Assembly: GCF_018595715.1 (NCBI RefSeq)
Contig: NZ_JAHEOJ010000020.1
Location: forward strand, 620,001 to 684,000
Source of the DNA: Glaciecola sp. XM2
Lineage (GTDB): Bacteria; Pseudomonadota; Gammaproteobacteria; Enterobacterales; Alteromonadaceae
DNA length: 64,000 nt
Direction: 5' to 3'
In this document: one piece after another, positions 1-9,412 of the stretch
How positions within the stretch are numbered: position 1 is the stretch's first letter
Layout: the number at the start of each line of letters is the position of its first letter
Translations under genes and position numbers: made by a program
Notes under the pieces: generated by a model
Databases searched by the model: none
The model's input: the letters and a program-made list of their open reading frames with translations, nothing else
Told to the model about the DNA's origin: nothing

Positions 1-699
1 ATGTTTTGCAATGCGTTATATTTAATCATCAAAGTAAACTTTTCAATTGCATCGCTAGCTCAAACATCCATAAAGGATTTAATTTATCTGTCTATTAGTT
101 TGAAGCGTTTCCCTATTTACCTCGTCCCAAGTACCTTGCTTGACAGGGTCGCATCTCAGGTTCACATATTTGTTTTTTCAAACTTTTTTGGTAATTCCGT
201 TGCAGGCGCCATGGGAGTTTACAACCGAGTTATAGGCCTTCCGGTTAGTATAATCGGGAATGCTATAGGCGATGTATTCAAGCGAGAGGCTAGCGAGCTT
301 TTTAGAAAAGAAAAAAGTTGTAGAAAATTATTTATCAAAACTGCCATTACTCTATTTATCATTGGACTTCCAATTACTATTACTTTGTTTTTCTTTGCAC
401 CCACAATTTTCGTTTTTGTTTTAGGCAATGAATGGTTGCAAGCTGGAGAGATTGCGAGCTTTCTTGCTATTAATTTTCTATTTGCATTTGTTGTCAGTCC
501 ATTAGCTGGGCTTTTATATTTGAAGCAAAATCAAAAGTATGACTTTGCTATTCAAGTTTTACTTATAACGACATTAGGTTCTGGTATGTATTTCGCAGTT
601 CTCAGAAGTAGTTTAGAAATTGCGTTATACTCTTACGCGCTATCGTTTATTCTCAAATACGTTGTTCAATTTTTTGCGTGCTATAGGTTAGCTAAATAA
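1..699 (+). CDS. Polysaccharide flippase (Wzx-like), 5'-truncated by window edge
   Basis: The reading frame is open from the first base, so the gene begins upstream and only its last 232 codons are present; the ATG at base 1 need not be the true start. The product is very hydrophobic, with about five or six membrane segments (for example around residues 109-137, 152-172 and 181-199). This suits the C-terminal half of a MOP-superfamily O-unit flippase that moves undecaprenyl-linked sugar units across the inner membrane. The downstream polymerase, glycosyltransferases and sugar-nucleotide genes support that role. The family assignment rests on topology and context rather than on a sharp motif. 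It is AT-rich like the genes that follow. Confidence 0.7.
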   Translation: MFCNALYLIIKVNFSIASLAQTSIKDLIYLSISLKRFPIYLVPSTLLDRVASQVHIFVFSNFFGNSVAGAMGVYNRVIGLPVSIIGNAIGDVFKREASELFRKEKSCRKLFIKTAITLFIIGLPITITLFFFAPTIFVFVLGNEWLQAGEIASFLAINFLFAFVVSPLAGLLYLKQNQKYDFAIQVLLITTLGSGMYFAVLRSSLEIALYSYALSFILKYVVQFFACYRLAK

Positions 700-718
700 G
701 ATTTAAGGGTTTGTAAAT

Positions 719-1834
719 ATGTTTTCGGAAGTTACCGTGTGTTCGAGTTGTGTTATGGATAGTACAGATCCCAACATCTCATTTGATGCTGATGGGGTTT
801 GCAATCATTGTCATGAAGCTAAAGTAAAGCTTGAACAAGGATGGTTTCCGGGTGACGAAGGTCGCCAGCAACTTGAAGCTATTTCTAATGAAATACGTCA
901 ACACGGCAAAGGAAGAGAATATGATTGTATAATTGGAGTTAGCGGAGGAGTTGATAGTTCCTACCTCTTACATGTTGCCAAGCACGAAATGAAACTCAGA
1001 CCTTTAGTCGTTCATGTTGATGCTGGCTGGAATTCAGAGATAGCCGTTAAGAACATAGAGCAATTGGTCAAGGCTCTTGACTTAGATTTATTCACCTATG
1101 TCGTCAATTGGGAAGAGATGCAAGACTTGCAGCTTTCATTTTTGAAAGCCAGTGTTGCCAATCAAGATATACCACAAGACCATTCGTTTTTTGCGAAACT
1201 ATATGATTATGCTGCGAAAAATGATATCAAATACATAATCAACGGTAGTAACTTGACTAGCGAGTCAATTCTCCCACAAAGCTGGGGCTATGATGCTAGC
1301 GACTTAAAACATATATTAGGGATTCACAAGCAGTTTGGTACGAAGAAACTGAAGACATACCCAAAGATGAATTTCTTTATGCACCGAGTTTATTGGCCAT
1401 ACGTGAAAAAGATGAAGATTGTGCGCCCTCTTAATCTCATTGATTTTGATAAAAACAAAGCCATTAAATTTTTAGAGGAAAATTACGGCTGGAGATATTA
1501 TGGTGGAAAACATCACGAGTCCAAATGGACAAAGTTTTTCCAAGCTTACTATTTGCCTGAAAAATTCGGATTTGACAAACGTAAAGCGCATTTATCTAGC
1601 ATGATTGCGTCTGCACAGATCACAAGAGAGCAAGCCCTAGCCGAGTTGACTAAGCCCTTGTACGATGAGTCTGAACTAGTCCAGGATAAGCGCTACATAG
1701 CTAGAAAGCTTGCGATTACTGATGAGGAATTTGACAACCTCTTGTCATTACCGAATAAAGACTATAGCGACTATCCTAATCAAATATCTTTATTAAATGG
1801 GTTAAGGAATGTTAAGCGCATTGTTCGAAAGTAA
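719..1834 (+). CDS. N-acetyl sugar amidotransferase (WbpG/PseA family), copy 1
   Basis: This 371-residue PP-loop ATP pyrophosphatase belongs to the LPS-biosynthesis amidotransferase family, which turns an acetamido group on a nucleotide sugar into an acetamidino group. The N-terminus has four cysteines in two CxxC pairs (8/11 and 28/31), probably a zinc site. The PP-loop SGGVDSSY is at residues 75-82. Ammonia for such enzymes normally comes from a HisH/HisF-like glutaminase pair, which lies 2.6 kb downstream. It starts 20 bases after the flippase and belongs to the same transcription unit. A second member of the family lies at 5861-7015, so this locus carries two. The exact sugar substrate cannot be read from the sequence. 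Confidence 0.88.
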   Translation: MFSEVTVCSSCVMDSTDPNISFDADGVCNHCHEAKVKLEQGWFPGDEGRQQLEAISNEIRQHGKGREYDCIIGVSGGVDSSYLLHVAKHEMKLRPLVVHVDAGWNSEIAVKNIEQLVKALDLDLFTYVVNWEEMQDLQLSFLKASVANQDIPQDHSFFAKLYDYAAKNDIKYIINGSNLTSESILPQSWGYDASDLKHILGIHKQFGTKKLKTYPKMNFFMHRVYWPYVKKMKIVRPLNLIDFDKNKAIKFLEENYGWRYYGGKHHESKWTKFFQAYYLPEKFGFDKRKAHLSSMIASAQITREQALAELTKPLYDESELVQDKRYIARKLAITDEEFDNLLSLPNKDYSDYPNQISLLNGLRNVKRIVRK

Positions 1835-1964
1835 TCTATTGTGTTTACTTTTTTTATATAACGTCGCTCATCACTGGACTAAAACCCGGCTATATGGCTA
1901 ATTTTGATAATGTAAGTTATATGGGGCGAGACACTTCCCCCTTCATCAAGGTAATAAGTTTAAG

Positions 1965-3296
1965 ATGCAATGGATTAGGTTAATAATTGCCTTGGTAACG
2001 TGCTTTTTTCTACTAATGTACTTCTTGGACAATATCGCTAGTTTAGGGAGAGGAGTAAGCTACCATTTGTTTATTGCATCAGCGACCTCTTCAGCCGTCT
2101 TGCTATTGTGCTCATACAAATTGTTTGACTTTACAAAAATAAGAGCCTCGCATTGTTTCCTAATTCTGTTTTTTAGTTACGTTTTTTTCAAAGTTATGTT
2201 TGATAGCCTTAGCTTCGAGGAGCTAAAAAAAATATCTATTGGTACTACTAATGGTATGGTTTTTTCACTTATAGCGGGCTCAATTGCGTCCATATCGCTA
2301 ATCACTATTAATGATCTTTCCAATAAAAAACGGAGCATTTATATATTCTCTACAACGTTTTTGTTTATCGCTTGTGTATTAACATTGTTACTTAGTTTTC
2401 AAACCTTAAGTATGAAGCTCGCAGAAATACGGTCAGATGTGTTTCTAATCGTTGAGCAAGATGGTTTTTATCAGCGTTCGGCTGCATTTATGTTTATGCT
2501 ATTCTTATTGTTATCGACTTGGTTTATATCTTTATTTCTTGTGGAGAATAAATCGACTAAATTCACCTCCACGGTTTTGTTTCTGGCTTTTATGTCGCTC
2601 ACGGGAGTCGCTGTGGCACTAATGTTGACGTCACAGCTAATTGGTAGTAACGCCGGCCTAGTGACTGTGGGTGCCTTTTGGATGGTGCTATTGACCCATA
2701 TTATAGTTTATCGAATGGACAAAAACATTCTTAACAAACTGACATATTTAAAAATAAAAAGCTTGCTGTTTAGCAGGGTCAGCTTGCATGTACTCGCAAT
2801 AGTCCTGTTAGGGTTCATATTTACTATTTCATTACTGGGTTATGCTTTGGACGCAGCCGGAATTGATATAGAAACCTTTAGGATTGTGGGTTTTGGTGAC
2901 GGTAATATTTCGTCAGTCGATAGTCGCTTAGAGTTGTTAATGGCAAATTTTCTAACGCATTTCCTATATAGCCCATTTTTTGGGAATTCCATGGTTGATA
3001 CATTAACTACCGGACCAGGGACTTATGTCCACAGCTCAATCTCTGTTTTGACTCATTATGGTATTTTGGGCTTTACGCTTTTTCTTTTATTCTTATATTT
3101 CAGTTATCGAGATGTGACGCGCTCAAACTCTGTTGCTTTCAAAAATAATATGACCGCGCATAAAGGGTATAAGCTTTACCAACTGTTTGCCTTTTTTTCA
3201 GTCGGTATGTTTGGACTTTTCTCTTCATTCTTTACATGGATGCCATTTTGGTTCTGTATTGGTTTATGTGTCATTAGTTTTAAAGTAAAATCATGA
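1965..3296 (+). CDS. O-antigen polymerase-like membrane protein (Wzy-like)
   Basis: This 443-residue polytopic membrane protein has roughly ten to twelve hydrophobic segments and a longer polar stretch near residues 295-345, as in Wzy O-antigen polymerases. Those enzymes join lipid-linked repeat units in the periplasm. Wzy proteins have little sequence conservation, so the call depends on topology, length (typically 380-450 residues) and position between a flippase and glycosyltransferases. A 130-bp gap separates it from the preceding gene; no clear terminator is visible there. The start ATG at 1965 gives a typical first membrane segment at once. Confidence 0.7.
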   Translation: MQWIRLIIALVTCFFLLMYFLDNIASLGRGVSYHLFIASATSSAVLLLCSYKLFDFTKIRASHCFLILFFSYVFFKVMFDSLSFEELKKISIGTTNGMVFSLIAGSIASISLITINDLSNKKRSIYIFSTTFLFIACVLTLLLSFQTLSMKLAEIRSDVFLIVEQDGFYQRSAAFMFMLFLLLSTWFISLFLVENKSTKFTSTVLFLAFMSLTGVAVALMLTSQLIGSNAGLVTVGAFWMVLLTHIIVYRMDKNILNKLTYLKIKSLLFSRVSLHVLAIVLLGFIFTISLLGYALDAAGIDIETFRIVGFGDGNISSVDSRLELLMANFLTHFLYSPFFGNSMVDTLTTGPGTYVHSSISVLTHYGILGFTLFLLFLYFSYRDVTRSNSVAFKNNMTAHKGYKLYQLFAFFSVGMFGLFSSFFTWMPFWFCIGLCVISFKVKS

Positions 3297-3329
3297 GTCG
3301 TAGTTGGCTTATATTAAGAATATACCTTA

Positions 3330-4472
3330 ATGAATAATCTACACATATCATTGACTGAATTTAAGAACGAGAGTCGAGTGCTCAAACAAGTCAATTCGTT
3401 ATCTAACGCGGATGTTTTTCGACATATTCACATAGTCGCGTTACATGAGATGGGCTTAGATACATATAAAAAGATAACCGATAGAGTTTTTTTGCGCCGT
3501 ATAAGGTTAAGAAGCAGAGAGTTCGGTTCAAATCTACTGAGCCAAATCATTAAATATTTTGAATTTTGGATGAAAGTTTTTCTTATGTATCGTAGGGAAA
3601 AAATTTCTGTCGTTACTATTCATTCGAGTGCTTTGTTACCCATAGGTGTATCGTTAAAGTTACTTTTTCGATGTGAGTTAGTTTACGACGCGCACGAATT
3701 GGAAACTGAAAGAAATGGACTAAAGGGTTTGCGCAAAATCTTAACTAAGATTAATGAGCGTTTTTTGATTCCGTATGTGAGTAAGACCATCGTTGTGAGT
3801 GAGTCCATAGCTCATTGGTATGAACAAAATTACAAAATGAGCCGCCCTTTAGTAGTGTTAAACTCTCCACCATTAATGATACGAGATAAAAATAATCACT
3901 TTAAGGGTGCTCTGAATATTGAAGACAACGCTAGAGTTTTTTTGTATCAAGGCATTTTGTCAAAGGGACGCGGGATAGAGTTGATTGTGAATGCCTTTGA
4001 AAGTTTGGTTGGAACCCAAAATTATGTAGTTTTTATGGGATATGGACCCCTTAAAGATTACATTGAGTCTTCAGCCGCTTCTTGCAAAAACATCTTTTAC
4101 CATCCGGCTGTACCTCCGGATGAAGTTTTAAACTACACTTGTGCTGCGGATTATGGATTATCACTGATAGAAAATACTTGTTTGTCCTATTATTACTGCA
4201 TGCCAAATAAAATGTTTGAATATACGATGGCGGGTATACCGAGTATTTGTTCAAACATGCTTGAAATGGCCAGGTATGTGAATGACAACGGTGTGGGCTT
4301 TATTCTCAAGGAGTTCTCTTCTCAAGGTTTGGTTGATTGCATCAATGAATTACCCCTTACGATAAAGGCTTCTTTTTATGAGAATTGCAAAGCAGCCAGT
4401 GAGAAATATTGTTGGGAATCACAAGAGAATAAATTGAATGCCTGTTACCGGCAACTAGCTTCAGGGGGCTAA
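3330..4472 (+). CDS. Glycosyltransferase, GT4-type fold
   Basis: The 380-residue product resembles GT-B glycosyltransferases of family 4. The C-terminal half carries a donor-binding region with a short acidic stretch (GLSLIEN) followed by a conserved block (KMFEYTMAGIPSIC). The N-terminal half contains DAHELE, seen in several sugar transferases of polysaccharide loci. It probably adds one residue of the repeat unit on the cytoplasmic face of the inner membrane. Donor and acceptor cannot be inferred. It is followed after two bases by the HisH-like gene, implying translational coupling. Confidence 0.8.
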   Translation: MNNLHISLTEFKNESRVLKQVNSLSNADVFRHIHIVALHEMGLDTYKKITDRVFLRRIRLRSREFGSNLLSQIIKYFEFWMKVFLMYRREKISVVTIHSSALLPIGVSLKLLFRCELVYDAHELETERNGLKGLRKILTKINERFLIPYVSKTIVVSESIAHWYEQNYKMSRPLVVLNSPPLMIRDKNNHFKGALNIEDNARVFLYQGILSKGRGIELIVNAFESLVGTQNYVVFMGYGPLKDYIESSAASCKNIFYHPAVPPDEVLNYTCAADYGLSLIENTCLSYYYCMPNKMFEYTMAGIPSICSNMLEMARYVNDNGVGFILKEFSSQGLVDCINELPLTIKASFYENCKAASEKYCWESQENKLNACYRQLASGG

Positions 4473-4474
4473 CA

Positions 4475-5119
4475 TTGATAGTGATTTTAGATTGTGGCAT
4501 CGGAAATTCTGGCTCTATTTTGAATATGATCCGCAGAGTAGGTGGAGAGGCAATAATTACGGCCGACATTGACAGTATTAAAAATGCGACAGCTTTGATT
4601 TTACCCGGTGTTGGCTCATTTGATAATGGCATGACTCGCTTCAGAGAGTTGGGTATTTTGGATACGTTAGAGAAAAAAGTACTTGTTGAAAAAGTCCCTT
4701 TTTTGGGGGTGTGTCTCGGTATGCAGATGTTAATGAGTAGCAGCGAGGAAGGAAAAGAGCCCGGTTTAGGATGGATAGCTGGGAAAGCGAAAAAATTTAA
4801 TTTTAGTCAGTCAAAGCATTTACCTGAATCAAAACGTTTAAAGGTTCCGCACATGGGGTGGAATTTGGTGCACCCTAATGGTAAGCAACATTTATTTTCT
4901 AACATAGCGGAGGAGCTTCGATTCTATTTTGTGCATTCATATGCGGTAGACTGTGAAAATGACGCTAATGTAATGGCGCGCTCAAATTACGGTTACGAGT
5001 TTGCATGCGCAGTTATTAGCGATAATATTTATGGTGTTCAATTTCATCCAGAAAAGAGCCATAAATTTGGCATGCAGCTTTTTAGGAATTTTTTGGAGTT
5101 AGTTAATGTTAAGGGTTAG
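4475..5119 (+). CDS. hisH: HisH-like glutamine amidotransferase for sugar amidation
   Basis: This 214-residue class I glutaminase resembles the HisH subunit of imidazole glycerol phosphate synthase. The nucleophile Cys80 lies in FLGVCLGMQ and the His191/Glu193 pair in QFHPEKS, so the catalytic triad is intact. It should release ammonia from glutamine and pass it through its HisF-like partner. No other histidine gene is nearby, and it sits between two WbpG/PseA-type amidotransferases, so it most likely feeds sugar amidation rather than histidine synthesis. The start is TTG at 4475, preceded by an AGGGGG-type ribosome binding site at about 4463, two bases after the previous stop codon. Confidence 0.85.
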   Translation: MIVILDCGIGNSGSILNMIRRVGGEAIITADIDSIKNATALILPGVGSFDNGMTRFRELGILDTLEKKVLVEKVPFLGVCLGMQMLMSSSEEGKEPGLGWIAGKAKKFNFSQSKHLPESKRLKVPHMGWNLVHPNGKQHLFSNIAEELRFYFVHSYAVDCENDANVMARSNYGYEFACAVISDNIYGVQFHPEKSHKFGMQLFRNFLELVNVKG

Positions 5120-5864
5120 GGTTATACCAACACTCTTGTTAAAAAATGCAGGTTTAGTAAAAGGCGTTCAATTTAAAAATCATAAATATGTTGGAGACCC
5201 AATAAATGCAGTAAAAATATTCAATGAAAAAGAGGTTGATGAACTCGTGTTTTTAGATATAGGGGCGACCGAATCTGGTAAGGGGCCAAACTTTGAGTTG
5301 TTAAAACACATTGCCTCTGAAGCTTTTATGCCCTTTGGTTATGGCGGTGGAATAGAAAATATTGAACAAATTACTCGCTTATTCTCTATTGGTATAGAAA
5401 AAGTAGTTATCAACTCAGCAGCGTACCATAAGCCCGATTTGATAAGTGCGGCAAGTAAGATATCTGGTAGTCAGAGCATTGTTGTGTCGATAGATGTCAA
5501 ACGCTCTATGTTTGGAAAATATTCTGTCTATGTCAGGAATGGAAAAGTTAATACAAAAAAAGATCCTGTTGAATATGCTGTGCAGATGGAAAAGCTGGGT
5601 GCCGGTGAATTGATTGTATGCAATATTGCAAATGAAGGTAAAAGAATGGGGTATGATAATGAGCTACTAAAGACTATCTCAGATGCTGTTGATATCCCGG
5701 TTGTTGCATCTGGAGGAGCCGGAACCTTAAATGATTTTGCTGATGCTTATCATAAGGGACATGCGGCGAGTGTCGCTGCTGGAGATATGTTTGTTTTTTA
5801 CGGTAAACACAAAGCCGTATTGATTACCTACCCAAAATATAAAGAACTAGAGAATTTATTTTGA
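5106..5864 (+). CDS. hisF: HisF-like subunit, probable ammonia channel for sugar amidation
   Basis: The 252-residue TIM-barrel protein aligns with HisF (VIPTLLLKN at residues 6-14, YVGDPINAV, ELVFLDI, VVASGGAG). It overlaps hisH by 14 bases, so the two subunits are made together. In canonical HisF the catalytic aspartates are Asp11 and Asp130. Here Asp130 is kept (SIDVKR, residue 130) but position 11 is leucine. This fits a protein that keeps the barrel to conduct ammonia but no longer makes imidazole glycerol phosphate, as proposed for the HisF homologues in WbpG/PseA loci. Loss of cyclase activity is inferred. Confidence 0.85.
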   Translation: MLRVRVIPTLLLKNAGLVKGVQFKNHKYVGDPINAVKIFNEKEVDELVFLDIGATESGKGPNFELLKHIASEAFMPFGYGGGIENIEQITRLFSIGIEKVVINSAAYHKPDLISAASKISGSQSIVVSIDVKRSMFGKYSVYVRNGKVNTKKDPVEYAVQMEKLGAGELIVCNIANEGKRMGYDNELLKTISDAVDIPVVASGGAGTLNDFADAYHKGHAASVAAGDMFVFYGKHKAVLITYPKYKELENLF

Positions 5865-7015
5865 ATAATAAGAGCGATGAGAATTATCAAGTCTGCACCC
5901 GTTGTGTAATGGATACGAGCGATCCTGAAATTACATTTGATTCTGAAGGGGTCTGTAATCATTGTATAAAATTTGATGAAGAGACTTCAAAAAGATGGTT
6001 TCCGAACGCTGAGGGTGAGCGGCGATTAAAAGTGCTTTTAGAAAAAGTTAAGAACGATGGTAAGAACAATGAATATGATTGCATACTGGGTCTTAGTGGA
6101 GGTTTAGACAGCTCCTATCTAGCGCTCGTTCTAAAAGAGTATAACCTTCGACCGCTAGTCGTGCACGTAGATGCAGGCTGGAATAGTGAGCTTGCTGTTT
6201 ACAACATCGAGCAAATCGTGAAGTACTGTGATTTCGAACTGTATACGTATGTTATGAACTGGGAGGAAATAAAGGATTTACAAATCTCATATTTGAAAGC
6301 TGGAGTAGCCAATCAAGATGTTATTCAGGATCATGCTTTTTTCTCCACGCTTTACCAGTTTGCCATGAAAAATAACATTAAGTACGTGATTAATGGCGGC
6401 AACATCGCAACGGAATCTGTTTTTCCAAGTGCATGGCATCATTCAGCTATGGATGCTATTAATATTCATGATATTCATAGGCGTTTTGGGCAAACCAAGT
6501 TAAAGACGTATAAAACCATTTCATTTTGGAAATACTACATATATTACCCATTTGTTAGAAAAATGACGCCGGTGAGGCCTCTTAATTATTTACCATATAG
6601 CAAGAACCTTGCCTTATCAGCGCTCAAAGACAAAGTTGGCTATAAAGAATATGGTCGCAAGCATGGAGAGTCGCGTTTCACAAAGTTTTTCCAAAATTAC
6701 TACCTACCGTTAAAATTCAACCAAGATAAACGACGCCCGCACCTTGCTAGTCAAATTTTGTCGGGCGAGATAACACGTGATCAAGCCCTAGATGCTCTTT
6801 CAAAGCCGTTATACGAGCAAAATGAGCTCAAAGAAGATAAGTTTTATGTTGCAAAGAAGCTCGGTATGTCAGAATCAGAGTTGGACGAACTAATTGCATC
6901 CCCAGGGCACCCGTATTCAGATTACAAGAACTGGGACAGTCGCTATAAGAGGCTTAAAAGCATACAAAAAGTGTTGCAGAAATACTTAGGTAAAAGTGTT
7001 AGCAAATATGCATAA
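5861..7015 (+). CDS. N-acetyl sugar amidotransferase (WbpG/PseA family), copy 2
   Basis: This is a 384-residue paralogue of the gene at 719-1834, with the same layout: Cys pairs at 12/15 and 32/35, PP-loop SGGLDSSY at 79-86, and shared blocks such as VVHVDAGWNSE and the C-terminal TKFFQ.YYLP region. It starts with TTG at 5861, overlapping the hisF stop by four bases, and is therefore the likely direct partner of HisH/HisF. The two copies differ throughout, so they look like an old duplication or separate acquisitions with different substrates rather than a recent copy. Confidence 0.88.
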   Translation: MNNKSDENYQVCTRCVMDTSDPEITFDSEGVCNHCIKFDEETSKRWFPNAEGERRLKVLLEKVKNDGKNNEYDCILGLSGGLDSSYLALVLKEYNLRPLVVHVDAGWNSELAVYNIEQIVKYCDFELYTYVMNWEEIKDLQISYLKAGVANQDVIQDHAFFSTLYQFAMKNNIKYVINGGNIATESVFPSAWHHSAMDAINIHDIHRRFGQTKLKTYKTISFWKYYIYYPFVRKMTPVRPLNYLPYSKNLALSALKDKVGYKEYGRKHGESRFTKFFQNYYLPLKFNQDKRRPHLASQILSGEITRDQALDALSKPLYEQNELKEDKFYVAKKLGMSESELDELIASPGHPYSDYKNWDSRYKRLKSIQKVLQKYLGKSVSKYA

Positions 7016-8120
7016 AGTCGCACATTTAACGTCAGCTCATCCAAGATTTGACACTCGTATTTTTTGGAAACAATGCCGCTCTCTGAGTCAGGCGGGTTAC
7101 GATGTTTATTTAATAGTAGCTGACGGTAAGGGGAATCAAAGTACTGAGGATGTCAACATCATCGATGTAGGTAAAGCTACAAGCCGATTTAACCGAATAA
7201 TAAAAACCCCAAAAAAAATACTTAAAACGGCTTTAACATTAAACGCTGAAATATTTCATTTGCATGACCCAGAGTTAATTCCGTTAGGCTTGAAACTAAA
7301 AAAATTAGGTAAAAAGGTCATATTTGATGCTCACGAAGATTTTCCAAAACAAATATTAGCTAAACCATACTTAAACTCTATTGTTAAAAAAGCGTTATCA
7401 GTAATTTCTTCGAAATATGAAACATATGCTTGTAAAAAAATAGATGCAGTGGTGTCAGCAACGCCGTTTATACGCGATAAATTTCTAAAACAAAAAATAT
7501 ATTCGGTAGACGTAAATAACTATCCACTGTTGAGTGAGTTGTTTATCACCAATAAAGATTGGAATGATAAAAACCGGCAAGTTTGTTATGTAGGCGGTCT
7601 AAATGCGGTGCGCGGTATTCGTGAAATAGTCAGCTCTGTTGAGCATTACAACGATGGCTTGAAGCTCGTGATTGGTGGCAAGTTTACAGAAAGTAATTTT
7701 GAACGCGATATCAAAAGTCACAAGTCATGGCCTGATGTTGTAGATAAGAAGTGGCTTGACCGTGCTGGTATTAGTGAGGTTTTGAATCAATCACTGGCGG
7801 GCATCGTTACGTTACATCCAATTATTAACTATTTAGATTCGTTGCCGGTTAAAATGTTTGAATATATGGCTTGTGGTCTTCCGGTTATAGCCTCTGACTT
7901 TCCATTATGGAAAGAAATACTGGAATCTAATCGTTGTGGCATTTGTGTTGACCCAATGGATCCAAAATCAATCGCTAATGCTGTTAATTACATTGCAGAT
8001 AATCCAGATGTGGCTCACGCGATGGGCGCTAATGGTCGAGAAGCTATAATTGAAAAATATAATTGGGACATAGAAATGGTTAAGTTAGCTTCACTTTATA
8101 CGAAAATAATTAAGTCGTAG
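7008..8120 (+). CDS. Glycosyltransferase, GT4-type fold
   Basis: The protein has about 370 residues and opens with MHKVAHLTSAHPRFDTRIF, a beginning common to GT-B transferases of polysaccharide loci. It contains HLHDPELIPLG and DAHEDFPKQ in the N-terminal domain, and a donor-site block (VKMFEYMACGLPVIASDF) with a following GI-V-P segment near the C-terminus. The ATG at 7008 overlaps the end of the amidotransferase by eight bases; an in-frame GTG at 6996 would add four residues and is less likely. It is probably a cytoplasmic, membrane-associated enzyme of repeat-unit assembly. Sugar specificity is unknown. Confidence 0.85.
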   Translation: MHKVAHLTSAHPRFDTRIFWKQCRSLSQAGYDVYLIVADGKGNQSTEDVNIIDVGKATSRFNRIIKTPKKILKTALTLNAEIFHLHDPELIPLGLKLKKLGKKVIFDAHEDFPKQILAKPYLNSIVKKALSVISSKYETYACKKIDAVVSATPFIRDKFLKQKIYSVDVNNYPLLSELFITNKDWNDKNRQVCYVGGLNAVRGIREIVSSVEHYNDGLKLVIGGKFTESNFERDIKSHKSWPDVVDKKWLDRAGISEVLNQSLAGIVTLHPIINYLDSLPVKMFEYMACGLPVIASDFPLWKEILESNRCGICVDPMDPKSIANAVNYIADNPDVAHAMGANGREAIIEKYNWDIEMVKLASLYTKIIKS

Positions 8121-8173
8121 CATATTAATTATGAACTTAAGAACATAAAACTACCCATTTCAAAAAGTAACTA

Positions 8174-9412
8174 ATGACTGAATCAAAAACAATTTGGTAT
8201 GTATCTAAATATGCGAATATCAAAGAATATGGCGCCAACACTAGGCAAGCTAATTTTTGTGGTACCTTTAAAAAATCCGGTTATGACGTAAGGCTAATTA
8301 CGTCGAATTCTTCCCACCTTTTTAATGATTTACCGGGTTTTAAAGGCCGTTACTACGATATGAAGAGTAACGGCGTGAAAGTGACTTGGGTAAATACTTT
8401 TTTATACTCAAAACCTGCAAGTATCAAGCGGATTTTGAGTTGGCTTTGGTTTGATTTTTTTGTATTAATGATGGCATTCAATAAAAAATATAAAAAACCC
8501 GATGTTTTTATTGCATCGTCACTGTCGCTGTTTACCGTAATAACTGGTTGTTTTTTCAAAAAGTTTTACAAGGCAAAGTTCATATTCGAAGTAAGAGATA
8601 TTTGGCCTCAAACATTAATCGATTTAAAAGGCTTTAGAGCAAATCACCCTTTAGTGTGGTTTTTAAAATGTGTTGAACGGTTCGGTTATAAGTACTCTGA
8701 TGCTATTGTTGGCACTATGCCAGGTTTAAGACTACATGTTGAAAGTGAAGTCGGTTTAGGCTCTAAAGTAGTCTGTATTCCGCAGGGTATAGATTTAGGT
8801 TTTTATCAAAACAATCAAGAAAACTTAGAGCTTGATTATATTCAGAAGTATATTCCAAATGATAAATTTATCGTAACTTATACTGGAACTTTCGGAGAGG
8901 CAAACGCTTTACAATATATAGTGACTGCGGCCAGAAAGCTGAAGCACTTAAGTAATATACATTTTTTATTGGTTGGGGACGGCTATTTAAAAATGGAATT
9001 GGTTAATAGTGCTAAAGGACTTAATAATATAACTTTTGCTCCCAAGATACGTAAAGAGCAGATTCAGCATTTGCTTAGTTTGTCGGATTTGTTGGTCGCC
9101 TCTGTGCGCAATGAAAAAATTTATAAGTATGGTATCTCTTTAAATAAATTTGTTGATTACATGTATTCTAAAAAACCGATTGTGTGTATGTATTCTGGTT
9201 TTCCATCAATGTTAGACGAAGCTGGATGCGGTGAATTTACTCCCGCGGAAGATAGCAACTCGTTTGCAGAAGCAGTTAGAAAATATGAAGGTATGGATTT
9301 CATTGAAAGAGAGAAGCTCGGAGAGCGTGGGTATCAGTTTTTGATTAATAAAAGAAGCTTTGATGCATTGGGTAAAAAATACATGGAGTTGTTCAATGAA
9401 GCGGCTTTTTGA
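8174..9412 (+). CDS. Glycosyltransferase, WbuB-like GT4
   Basis: The 412-residue product matches the WbuB-like subgroup of family 4 glycosyltransferases: an N-terminal acceptor domain with ANTRQANF and FEVRDIWPQ (residues about 20 and 138), and a C-terminal nucleotide-sugar domain with [11 protein letters not shown] and LLVGDGYLK. In related loci such enzymes often transfer an N-acetylated amino sugar (for example FucNAc). It directly precedes, and overlaps by 17 bases, the initiating sugar-phosphate transferase, so it may add the second sugar. That order is an inference. Confidence 0.85.
   Translation: MTESKTIWYVSKYANIKEYGANTRQANFCGTFKKSGYDVRLITSNSSHLFNDLPGFKGRYYDMKSNGVKVTWVNTFLYSKPASIKRILSWLWFDFFVLMMAFNKKYKKPDVFIASSLSLFTVITGCFFKKFYKAKFIFEVRDIWPQTLIDLKGFRANHPLVWFLKCVERFGYKYSDAIVGTMPGLRLHVESEVGLGSKVVCIPQGIDLGFYQNNQENLELDYIQKYIPNDKFIVTYTGTFGEANALQYIVTAARKLKHLSNIHFLLVGDGYLKMELVNSAKGLNNITFAPKIRKEQIQHLLSLSDLLVASVRNEKIYKYGISLNKFVDYMYSKKPIVCMYSGFPSMLDEAGCGEFTPAEDSNSFAEAVRKYEGMDFIEREKLGERGYQFLINKRSFDALGKKYMELFNEAAF

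Noticed and set aside
4475-5864. Histidine biosynthesis genes
   Set aside because: The HisH/HisF pair lacks the other his genes, lies between sugar amidotransferases, and the HisF has lost Asp11.
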